A stretch of 64,000 bases of DNA, from contig JANXOF010000037.1 of the NCBI GenBank assembly GCA_025353725.1, positions 124,001-188,000 on the forward strand, read 5' to 3'. Of this stretch, positions 54,039 to 61,281 are shown piece after piece (position 1 is the stretch's first letter; the number at the start of each line of letters is the position of its first letter). The DNA is from Polyangiaceae bacterium (lineage in GTDB: Bacteria > Myxococcota_A > Polyangia > Polyangiales > Polyangiaceae). The notes beneath the pieces are model-generated. The model searched no databases, was not told where the DNA came from, and saw only the letters and a list, made by a program, of their open reading frames with translations. The position numbers and the translations under genes are program-made.

Positions 54039-54692
54039 CTATTTCTTCGAGGGAGCGGCTGCCGGCTTGCTGGGCGCTGCCATGGGCTTCGCGACGCCAG
54101 CGGGCTTCGCCGCAGCTGGGGGGGCGAGCACGAAGGCCGCAGCGAGAACCGCGGAGCGCTTCGCGGTGCTCGCACCATCGAACTTGCCAAGGGGTGCCGT
54201 TTTGCCAGCCGACGTCATCGTGAGCATACCGTCGTCGCCAAGCGTGAGCTTGTCGCCCTTGGTCATCGTTAGCTCGTCGCCTGAAAAGGACCCGTAGCTG
54301 CCGCCGTCGCCTGTGGTGACAGCGCCGTCGCTGCCCACGCTAAGGAGGCTCTTCGCGCCATCCGGGCTCTGAAGGGCCATCCCAGAAACCTTCGCGACGG
54401 CCTTGCCGCCATTGGTTACCGTGCCGTCGGACTTGAGTTCAACCTTCGCGGCTTTTTTGCCCTTCATGTCAATCTTCGCCGTGGCGGCGGGAAGGGCCAA
54501 AACTGCGGGCGCCGCGACGGGTTCGGGCATTGGTGCCTCGACCGGCTTGGCAACCTCGGCGACAGCCGGCGCAGGCATGTCAGCGACCGGAGCCGGCTCT
54601 GGCTCGGGCGCCTTGGGAGCGGGCTCGGAGCCGCCGCAAGCAGCCGTGAAGAGAAGTGCGAGTACGACGAGTGATGAATTTGCTCGGATCAT
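54039..54692 (-). CDS. Predicted lipoprotein with Ala/Pro/Glu-rich linker
   Basis: 217 residues from ATG 54692. The signal MIRANSSLVVLALLFTAAC ends in TAAC. A proline/alanine/glutamate-rich stalk (about 22-75) spans from the membrane, then a Gly/Ser/Lys-rich beta region with repeated turns (LKSDGTVTNGGK, SVGSDGAVTTGDGG, TLGDDGMLTM) suggests a small beta-repeat domain. The C-terminal part is Ala/Pro/Lys-rich. Function unknown. It follows the ATP synthase gamma gene by 70 bases on the same strand and converges on the NuoM-like gene. Confidence 0.7.
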   Translation of the reverse strand: MIRANSSLVVLALLFTAACGGSEPAPKAPEPEPAPVADMPAPAVAEVAKPVEAPMPEPVAAPAVLALPAATAKIDMKGKKAAKVELKSDGTVTNGGKAVAKVSGMALQSPDGAKSLLSVGSDGAVTTGDGGSYGSFSGDELTMTKGDKLTLGDDGMLTMTSAGKTAPLGKFDGASTAKRSAVLAAAFVLAPPAAAKPAGVAKPMAAPSKPAAAPSKK

Positions 54693-54762
54693 GCCGCGAA
54701 TCCTACTCGTGCACAGGACGACCGACAACCCTGCTTCGGAACGATTCGACTCGCGAGCCGCT

Positions 54763-55707
54763 CTATTCTTTGAGAGCTTCAGCTCCGCCGATAATTTCCA
54801 TCAGCTCCTTCGTAATCGCGGCCTGGCGAGCGCGGTTGTAGACGAGCGTAAGTCGGCCAATCATATCTTTCGCGTTTCGCGTCGCTGCGTCCATCGCGGT
54901 CATCCGCGCGCCATATTCGCTCGCCTGGCTCTCAAGCAGAGCGCGGTAGATCGAAATTTCGATATACATCGGCATGAGACGTTCGAGCACCACGCGCTCG
55001 TTCGGCTCGAATGCATATTCGGTCGGTCTGATCCCCGCGGTCGGAGCGCTCTGATTCGAGTCACGCGCGGCTTGCTCTGGCCGTTGCTCTGGCAGCGGCA
55101 AAAGCGCTTCGGTAACGATTTCCTGGGTAATCGCGCTCTTGAACTCGTTATAGACTACGTAGACGCTGTCAACTTCGCCAGTGACGAACTTCTCTGTCAC
55201 CCATTCGGCAACAGCCCGCGCCTTGGTTAGGTCCAATCCCTCGAAGAGCTTCGGAAAATCGCGCGTAATGGTTACGTTGCGGCGGGAAAGGTAATCACGA
55301 CCTTTTTTTCCTATCGTCGCGACAAGCACTTCGGCGCCAGCCTCCTTCTTGTCTCGCCACATAGCGAGGGCAGCCTTGCCCGCGTTCGCATTGAACGCTC
55401 CGGCCAGCCCTCGGTCACCCGAGAGAACGAGCACCAGCACGTTTTGCTCGGGACGCCGCTCGAGAAGGGGGTGCACTCGCTCAGCAGTGTCGCTGGCGCT
55501 GTACTCCTTGTCGGTTTGCGTCGCCCGCATCCCCGCGGCGACGCCACCGAGAATCTCATGGGTCTTCAAGACGTACGGACGAAGCGCAGTAATCCGCTGC
55601 TGCGCTCGGTTGAGGCGTGCACCCGCCACCATTTTCATCGCGCGCGTGATTTTTTGCGTCGCTTTGACGCTTGTAATCCGCTTTCGAATCGTCTTGAGCG
55701 AAGCCAT
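54763..55707 (-). CDS. atpG: F-type ATP synthase gamma subunit
   Basis: 314 residues, the central rotor shaft of F1. The N-terminal helix (ASLKTIRKRITSVKATQKITRAMKMVAGARL) and the C-terminal helix (TAMDAATRNAKDMIGRLTLVYNRARQAAITKELMEIIGGAEAL) are canonical, shown here in short parts. It is about 25 residues longer than most, because of a Gln/Pro/Ser-rich insert near 205-230 (RPEQAARDSNQSAPTAG). It is the last ATP synthase gene of this cluster: the beta and epsilon genes that normally follow are absent. Confidence 0.96.
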   Translation of the reverse strand: MASLKTIRKRITSVKATQKITRAMKMVAGARLNRAQQRITALRPYVLKTHEILGGVAAGMRATQTDKEYSASDTAERVHPLLERRPEQNVLVLVLSGDRGLAGAFNANAGKAALAMWRDKKEAGAEVLVATIGKKGRDYLSRRNVTITRDFPKLFEGLDLTKARAVAEWVTEKFVTGEVDSVYVVYNEFKSAITQEIVTEALLPLPEQRPEQAARDSNQSAPTAGIRPTEYAFEPNERVVLERLMPMYIEISIYRALLESQASEYGARMTAMDAATRNAKDMIGRLTLVYNRARQAAITKELMEIIGGAEALKE

Positions 55708-55718
55708 GGAAGTCCTGC

Positions 55719-57377
55719 TTAGCCCTTCTTGGTATCTTTGGCGAACGCCTTGCCAAAGGCGCCAAGCGCCTTCTTGAGCGTCTCCTCAGTATCCTTGTCG
55801 AGCGCCTTCTTGGTGCGAATCGTCTCGAAAATCTGGGGGTGCTCTTGCTCGATGAACGAGTAAAGCTGGCGCTCGTACTCTGCAAGCTTCGACACCTCGA
55901 CGGTATCAAGGTGACCCTTGGTGCCCGCGTAAATGATCACCACCTGCTTTTCGACCGACTGCGGAACGTACTGACCCTGTTTGAGGATTTCGACGAGGCG
56001 CGCGCCGCGATCGAGCATGTTGCGCGTAACTTGGTCGAGATCCGATGCGAACTGACTGAAGGCGGCTTTCTCCCGGTACTGCGCGAGGTCCAGCTTGAGT
56101 GAGCCAGCGACGCCCTTCATCGCCTTGATCTGAGCGCTCCCGCCTACGCGACTTACGGATATACCGACGTTGATGGCCGGACGGACGCCAGAGTAAAACA
56201 GGTCGGCCTCGAGAAAAATTTGGCCGTCCGTAATCGAGATTACGTTCGTCGGGATGTAGGCCGACACGTCTCCGGCTTGCGTCTCGATAATCGGTAGCGC
56301 AGTGAGCGACCCACCGGAGAGCGGGTCCTTCACGATTTCATAGCCGGCGCCCTTGGCTTTCAGCTCTTCTTCGGCGGATTCATGGCCCTGCTCACCGACA
56401 TGAACTTTCGCGTCGCCATGCTTGTCGAAAGCGGTGCCTTTTGGCAAGACCGCCAGTCGGTCGGCCATTTTCGCAGCTCGCTCGAGAAGACGGGAGTGAA
56501 TGTAAAAAACGTCACCCGGGTAGGCCTCGCGCCCTGGCGGTCGTCGGAGCAGAAGCGAGAGTTGGCGATACGCGACCGCCTGCTTAGAAAGGTCGTCATA
56601 GACGCAGAGAGCGTGGCGTCCGGTGTCACGGAAGTACTCTGCCATCGTGACGCCCGTGTAGGGAGCGATGAACTGGAGCGGCGCCGACTCACTCGCTCCG
56701 GAAACGACGACGGTCGTGTATTCCATCGCTCCGTTTTGGGTCAGCTTGTCGACAACAGCCGCGACCGTTGATTGCTTCTGTCCGATAGCGACGTAAAAGC
56801 AAAAGACGCCTAGACCCTTCTGATTAATAATCGTGTCGATGGCCACGGCGGTTTTACCCGTCTGCCTATCGCCGATGATGAGCTCGCGCTGACCCCGCCC
56901 GATCGGCACCATCGCGTCGATGGCTTTGATCCCCGTCTGGAGTGGCTCTTTAACGGGCTGCCGTGCAAGAATCCCTGGGGCCTTGATCTCAACCCGCCTC
57001 TTATGCGGCGTCTCGATCGGGCCTTTACCGTCGACCGGAATGCCAAGAGCATTGACGACGCGACCGATGGCGGCCTCACCGACAGGCACCTCCATGATTC
57101 GATTTGTGCGCTTGACTGTCGCGCCTTCCTTGATGCCGGTCGACTCTCCGAAAAGGACCGCACCCACGTTGTCCGCCTCGAGATTGAGGACGAGACCCAT
57201 GATGCCTCCCGGAAACTCGATAAGTTCGCCTGCCATGGCGCCCTCGAGGCCGTAAATGCGCGCAATGCCGTCTCCAACGCTGAGTACGGTGCCCGTCTCG
57301 GTCGTGAGCGCAGCCTTCTCGTAGTTTTGGATCTGCTTCTTGATGATCGACGAGATTTCTTCGGCGCGGAGTTGCAT
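55719..57377 (-). CDS. atpA: F-type ATP synthase alpha subunit with large insert
   Basis: 552 residues against about 505 usually. P-loop GDRQTGKT at 169-176, and the signature [17 protein letters not shown] at about 400-416. The extra length lies in one place: residues about 307-353, between [13 protein letters not shown] and [13 protein letters not shown], a Lys/Glu/Gly-rich hydrophilic insert ([20 protein letters not shown]). The surrounding sequence is fully conserved, so it is a real surface insertion close to the catalytic interface. Followed by atpG after 11 bases; 107 bases separate it from atpH upstream. Confidence 0.97.
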   Translation of the reverse strand: MQLRAEEISSIIKKQIQNYEKAALTTETGTVLSVGDGIARIYGLEGAMAGELIEFPGGIMGLVLNLEADNVGAVLFGESTGIKEGATVKRTNRIMEVPVGEAAIGRVVNALGIPVDGKGPIETPHKRRVEIKAPGILARQPVKEPLQTGIKAIDAMVPIGRGQRELIIGDRQTGKTAVAIDTIINQKGLGVFCFYVAIGQKQSTVAAVVDKLTQNGAMEYTTVVVSGASESAPLQFIAPYTGVTMAEYFRDTGRHALCVYDDLSKQAVAYRQLSLLLRRPPGREAYPGDVFYIHSRLLERAAKMADRLAVLPKGTAFDKHGDAKVHVGEQGHESAEEELKAKGAGYEIVKDPLSGGSLTALPIIETQAGDVSAYIPTNVISITDGQIFLEADLFYSGVRPAINVGISVSRVGGSAQIKAMKGVAGSLKLDLAQYREKAAFSQFASDLDQVTRNMLDRGARLVEILKQGQYVPQSVEKQVVIIYAGTKGHLDTVEVSKLAEYERQLYSFIEQEHPQIFETIRTKKALDKDTEETLKKALGAFGKAFAKDTKKG

Positions 57378-57484
57378 GAGCGATCTTCTTTCAGGGAGTC
57401 GAAACGAACCGGATCGAGACGAAAAAACGTTGGGTACTTTAGTTACTCAGTGACGCCGTCTGCAATGCAGACTGCGTCTCAGTC
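57378..57484. other. atpH-atpA gap with palindrome and hexamer repeats
   Basis: 107 bases inside the operon, unusual for these otherwise overlapping genes. It holds a perfect palindrome GTCTGCA-A-TGCAGAC (57458-57472), which folds as a GTCTG/CAGAC hairpin. Next to it lie about three copies of a GTCTCA hexamer (to about 57490), the last ones entering the atpH 3' end. It may be an RNA processing or attenuation site between delta and alpha. Confidence 0.5.
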
Positions 57485-58027
57485 TCAGTCTGGCAACAGC
57501 GTCTCTTTGAGTTGATTGAGGCGAGCCGTCAATGTGCCGTCGTAGATGGTGTCGCCGATGCGGATGAGTACGCCGCAAACAAGTGACGGCACGACCTTGC
57601 GGTCGAGGGCCACCGAACGTCCCGTAATCCGCGAAAGCTCGCTTTGAAGCTGCTCGAAGAACGCGTCGGGCAGGGGCATGGCAGTCGACACTTCAGCGCG
57701 CGTGATGCCACGCTTCAGATCGGCCATCTCGCTGAGCCTTGCTGCGACGGCGGGTAGTGCCCGAATACGTCGGCGATCCACGAGGATCCCGAGAAAGCTT
57801 CGCGCCGTCACGTGCAGACCGAGGAGCTCACTCACATCGGCCACGATTTGCTTTTTCGCGACTAAGGGGAGAAGCGGGTTCTCGAAAGCACCCCGGAGTT
57901 CCTCGTTCGACTCGTATGCCTCGGACGCTCGACTTACCTCGTCGACCAGTTCGTTGAGCTGCCCACTTTCGCTCCCCAGCTCGAGAAGCGCGTTCGCGTA
58001 CCGTCGTGCGATGACGCCCGGAATCAC
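57485..58027 (-). CDS. atpH: F-type ATP synthase delta subunit
   Basis: 180 residues, the peripheral-stalk cap of F1 (OSCP homologue). It has the N-terminal helical domain (ARRYANALLELGSESGQL) and the C-terminal segment with VVPSLVCGVLIRIGDTIYDGTLTARLNQLK. Start overlaps the atpF stop by four bases. Confidence 0.95.
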   Translation of the reverse strand: MIPGVIARRYANALLELGSESGQLNELVDEVSRASEAYESNEELRGAFENPLLPLVAKKQIVADVSELLGLHVTARSFLGILVDRRRIRALPAVAARLSEMADLKRGITRAEVSTAMPLPDAFFEQLQSELSRITGRSVALDRKVVPSLVCGVLIRIGDTIYDGTLTARLNQLKETLLPD

Positions 58028-58845
58028 GAGACACTCCCCGCGGTGGGAACCACCAAGCGCGCGCCGGACCCGGTCGTTTTCGCGCTCGGTTTTCGCGAAA
58101 GCTCGCCGAGGAGATCCTGGGCGAGGCGGGCGTGGTCTTCCGCCGTCACCGAAGCACGTAGAATCCGAGAAGCCTCCTCGACAGAAAGTCCAACAGTCTC
58201 CACAAGTAGCTCCACGCGCAGCTGCTTCCGCTCCTGCTCAACGAGTCGTTCCGCGTCCCGCTTCAGCCGCTCGGCACGTTCGCGGGCTTCCGATAGCAAG
58301 TGCTCGACCTCGCCCTTCGCCGCCGTCACGAGAGCGCCCTTCGCCGTGGCGGCGTCCGCCTCCACATTCTTGAGGTCGGCTTGATACTTTTTCGCGCGCT
58401 CTTTGGCCTCCGCGAGAAGGCTTTGTGCTTCGTCGATCTCTTTCCCAATCGTCACGCGCCGTTGCTTGAGCGCATTCACGACAGGGGCTTTGCCCAGGAT
58501 ATAATACAGGGTCATCAGGACCCCGAAGTTGATGGCAAGAGCGAGAATTGCGGGCCGCTGCTTGTCCCAAATATCTGTCCAGTTCAACGGCTTGAGGGCA
58601 TGGCTCTCGTGTTCCACCGCCTCGTGTTCCACCGGCGCGTGGGCTTCGGGGGAAGCGCTTTGAGAATCCGCGTTCTCGCGCGTGTCGACCGCGCCCGCAG
58701 ATGCAGCTCGGTCATGAGCCCGCCTCGCTCCGTGATCCTGCGCGAACACGCCACGTGAAACGAACAGGAAAGCGGTACAGATCAGCAGAGCCGCCAGCCC
58801 GGCCCGCACGCTTCGTCGAGCCGCAACCAAATGTACGAGGCTCAC
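58024..58845 (-). CDS. atpF: F-type ATP synthase b subunit with N-terminal extension
   Basis: 273 residues, longer than the usual 160. A cleavable-looking signal helix (about 14-35) is followed by a periplasmic His/Glu-rich stretch (EAHAPVEHEAVEHESHA, about 68-84), then the membrane helix (about 98-118, ILALAINFGVLMTLYYILG) and the dimerising coiled coil with Arg/Glu/Ala heptads. The b and b' pair forms the peripheral stalk. Start and stop overlap its neighbours by four bases each. Confidence 0.93.
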   Translation of the reverse strand: MSLVHLVAARRSVRAGLAALLICTAFLFVSRGVFAQDHGARRAHDRAASAGAVDTRENADSQSASPEAHAPVEHEAVEHESHALKPLNWTDIWDKQRPAILALAINFGVLMTLYYILGKAPVVNALKQRRVTIGKEIDEAQSLLAEAKERAKKYQADLKNVEADAATAKGALVTAAKGEVEHLLSEARERAERLKRDAERLVEQERKQLRVELLVETVGLSVEEASRILRASVTAEDHARLAQDLLGELSRKPSAKTTGSGARLVVPTAGSVS

Positions 58846-59342
58846 GACGTTACCTCCCGGCCCAGAACGCGTGACGCCATATCCCGCCCTAAAGCGCTCG
58901 CATCGTTCCGAAGCGAAGCGCGCGCCTCCCGGGCATCCTGGGTCGTGGCTTCGCGTCCCTGCTGAATCGTCTTCGCAACTTCCGACCGAACGAGCGTCAT
59001 GAGCTCCGCCTCGCGTTTTTGACCTTCTGCGCGAAGACGGTCTCGTTCCTGAGCTCCCTCGTCGCGAGCCTTCGTGAGGCTTGCCTCATAAGTAGCTAGC
59101 GCCTTCGCGGAGCGGCGGTCCTCCTTCTTGGCCTGATGTCGTGTACCCTCGATGCGCTTCTCGCGCTCTTCAAAGAGCCTCATCATCGGGTCGAAAAGGG
59201 CCGGCTTGAGGACAAGCAACAGCACGAGGAACAAGCCGAAATGAACGAAGAGGCTCGCGTCGAGGTCGACGTTTACCGCGCCCTCGCTTCGAAGGAGAAT
59301 TCCGGCGGAATCTGTTAGGGCGCTCACTCCGAGCAGTGACAT
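58842..59342 (-). CDS. atpF': F-type ATP synthase b' subunit
   Basis: 166 residues. One membrane helix (about 29-50, LFVHFGLFLVLLLVLKPALF) and a long charged coiled coil (REKRIEGTRHQAKKEDRRSA onward), matching the second b-type subunit of heterodimeric stalks. It is the first gene of the b'-b-delta-alpha-gamma operon; subunits a and c are not upstream of it. Confidence 0.92.
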   Translation of the reverse strand: MSLLGVSALTDSAGILLRSEGAVNVDLDASLFVHFGLFLVLLLVLKPALFDPMMRLFEEREKRIEGTRHQAKKEDRRSAKALATYEASLTKARDEGAQERDRLRAEGQKREAELMTLVRSEVAKTIQQGREATTQDAREARASLRNDASALGRDMASRVLGREVTS

Positions 59343-59370
59343 GGGGCCTCGTGGCGTGTTTGCCGCGCAT

Positions 59371-59392
59371 CACGGGGCTTGAAACACCCGTG
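59371..59392. promoter_or_regulatory. Hairpin upstream of the ATP synthase operon
   Basis: CACGGG (59371-59376) pairs with CCCGTG (59387-59392) around a 10-base loop, extendable by two weaker pairs. It lies 29 bases upstream of the b' start in the 169-base gap that must carry the atp promoter; no clear -35/-10 seen. Confidence 0.4.
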
Positions 59393-59511
59393 GTGCCAAG
59401 CTTTCATCGCCGCGCGAGGTACCATTATCGGAGCCGCGTGACAATGGCTGCTTCGCGGGTCGACGCTCAGCCTTCTCCGTGACGGTAGATGAGGACAGGA
59501 ATCGGAGGCGG

Positions 59512-60234
59512 TTAGCCCGATCGACGACTTTTTGAGGCGTGAAAGTTCGCGGCCTCGCGACGCGGCGTGAGGCTATCGCCCTCCGGCCGCCAGGTGATCA
59601 CGGGCGGTCGTACGCGAGGCGCCAGACGACGGCCGCGGGTCGAAGGTGCTTTCGGCGGGGGTGCGGCGTCGAGCAGAAGAGTATCGATCGCGTCATACTC
59701 TGCCGTCGCGAGCTCATGACACTCATGGTTGCTTTTGCGATTTGGTTCGAGGCGCTCGGTCCGCTCGCTCGACTCGAAGTAGTCGGACTCTTCAAGCCAT
59801 GCGATCTCCTCTCCGTTCGACGCCGTGACGCCTGCGAGGTCAGTTGTCTCGTGCGTCGCGAGCTGTGGGGCCGACGTCTCCACCGAACCCGACTGCTCAA
59901 AAGGCGCCTCCTCCGCCACTTCCGACTCGAAGGCCGTAACCTTCCCCGTGCGCACGAGCGAAACCCGCCCCCGCTCGTCCACCCGCGCGAAGAGCATGGA
60001 GGTGCCGACGCGCGGTAGTTCGACGATTCCTCCGGCCGCGCTTCCATCGAGCGAGGCTACATATTGAGCACCCACGCAGTTGAGCGCGACGCGCGACTCA
60101 CGCCGACGTTTGTCGGTCGGCTTCATCACGATCCGAAGGCAGATGCCCTCCGCATCGAGCAGAAAGATGCAGGAGCCCGTATGGGCGGCGTAGCTGATTT
60201 CGGCGCTATGGGTTAACACTTCGAGGGAAGTCAA
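59512..60234 (-). CDS. Conserved-looking protein of unknown function
   Basis: 240 residues, no signal or membrane helix. The first 100 residues look folded, with alternating beta strands (SCIFLLDAEGICLRIVMKP; RRESRVALNCVGAQYVASLD; GTSMLFARVDERGRVSLVRTG). The remainder is acidic and then Arg/Pro-rich, probably disordered. It lies directly upstream of the ATP synthase operon on the same strand, separated by 169 bases, so it is probably an independent unit. No function can be inferred. Confidence 0.65.
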   Translation of the reverse strand: MTSLEVLTHSAEISYAAHTGSCIFLLDAEGICLRIVMKPTDKRRRESRVALNCVGAQYVASLDGSAAGGIVELPRVGTSMLFARVDERGRVSLVRTGKVTAFESEVAEEAPFEQSGSVETSAPQLATHETTDLAGVTASNGEEIAWLEESDYFESSERTERLEPNRKSNHECHELATAEYDAIDTLLLDAAPPPKAPSTRGRRLAPRVRPPVITWRPEGDSLTPRREAANFHASKSRRSG

Positions 60235-60381
60235 AGCAAAGGTTGGGCCGTACAGTGTGCGCTCGTGTAGCCCTTCGTTCGGTCACGTTCTGTAGGTCTT
60301 TGCCTTCATTGTGGTCAGCTTGATCCAGCCCGCCGACCACCCGGTTCGGCGGACCGGAGATCCACCGTAGTCACTCGTGGG

Positions 60382-60576
60382 CTACGTCCGCTTGGCCGAC
60401 GTATAAGGGACTTGAGGCTTAGCCCTACTGACGCGCAGGATGGGCTTGTCTCCATCAAGGCCAGGATGCACGCTGGCGAATCCCTCTGCCTCTGCGAATC
60501 CGGCAAGGTCACCGCGATGTTCTTCCATCCATAAACTGAAGCGGTTCCAGCAGGCGACGGCCTCGTCTTCGCTCAT
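60382..60576 (-). CDS. Small acidic protein of unknown function
   Basis: 64 residues from ATG 60576 (MSEDEAVACWNRFSLWMEEH at the start), with a short amphipathic helix and an HPGLDGDKPILRVSR beta hairpin. The frame extends without a stop to TTG 60624, which overlaps the peroxiredoxin stop (TTGA) and would add GSPRRLGVLIDGAP. This raises the possibility of coupled translation and an 80-residue product. The amino-acid pattern looks selected, but no family was recognised. Confidence 0.5.
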   Translation of the reverse strand: MSEDEAVACWNRFSLWMEEHRGDLAGFAEAEGFASVHPGLDGDKPILRVSRAKPQVPYTSAKRT

Positions 60577-60620
60577 GGGCGCGCCGTCGATGAGAACCCC
60601 TAGGCGTCGTGGGGAACCGC

Positions 60621-61244
60621 TCAAGGTCCAACGTCCGCGAGGATTTCGCTGGCGTGCTTCGTGACGTCGACGTCGCGATAGATTTTTTTCACGTTTCCGT
60701 CGGCACCGATCACGAACGTCTGACGACCCAGAAAGCCCATGCGATTGGGTACGCCGAACGACTTGGCGATCGCTCCCGTCTCGTCGCTGACAAGTTGAAA
60801 CGGAAGCTCGTGGTGCTTGGCGAACGCACGATGGGATTCGGCGTTGTCGGTCGAGATTCCGATCAAGACGACGCCTTTTTTCTCGATCTCCTTCCATGCG
60901 TCGCGAAACGCGCATGCTTCCTTTGTGCACCCGGGCGTTTCGTCCTTGGGATAAAAATATAAAACGACCGGCTTCCCTCTAAGAGTGGAAAGCTTGAGCT
61001 CCTTGCCGTCGTGCGACTTGGCTGAAAAGTCAGGAGGCAGCTTTCCAAGAGCGAGTTCGCCGCTGCCATCGCTTGCGAGAGCCACCGCGGCACTACCTGC
61101 CGTCGCGGAGGTGGGTTGCGGAGGGGAGGATTCACGGCTGCACCCGCCTAACAGCGAAGTTGAAACGACGGTAACGAGGACGCCGAGAGTGAGTGACGTG
61201 CCAAATGAGACGACCGAGCGAACCGGGCGGTTGGAAATGCGCAT
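60621..61244 (-). CDS. bcp: Bcp/PrxQ-type peroxiredoxin, lipoprotein
   Basis: 207 residues. Unlike usual cytoplasmic Bcp (about 155 residues) it has a lipoprotein signal ending LLGGC (Cys 35) and a Ser/Ala linker. The AhpC/TSA domain carries the PrxQ arrangement TPGCTKEACAF with peroxidatic Cys 106 and resolving Cys 111, then GISTDNAESHRAFAKHH and SFGVPNRMGFLGRQTFVIG. It should reduce peroxides in the periplasm, using thioredoxin-like donors. ATG 61244 directly precedes the signal. Confidence 0.92.
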   Translation of the reverse strand: MRISNRPVRSVVSFGTSLTLGVLVTVVSTSLLGGCSRESSPPQPTSATAGSAAVALASDGSGELALGKLPPDFSAKSHDGKELKLSTLRGKPVVLYFYPKDETPGCTKEACAFRDAWKEIEKKGVVLIGISTDNAESHRAFAKHHELPFQLVSDETGAIAKSFGVPNRMGFLGRQTFVIGADGNVKKIYRDVDVTKHASEILADVGP

Positions 61245-61281
61245 GGCGAGACAATAGTCCCGCCGCGCCCGCTCGTCCCGT

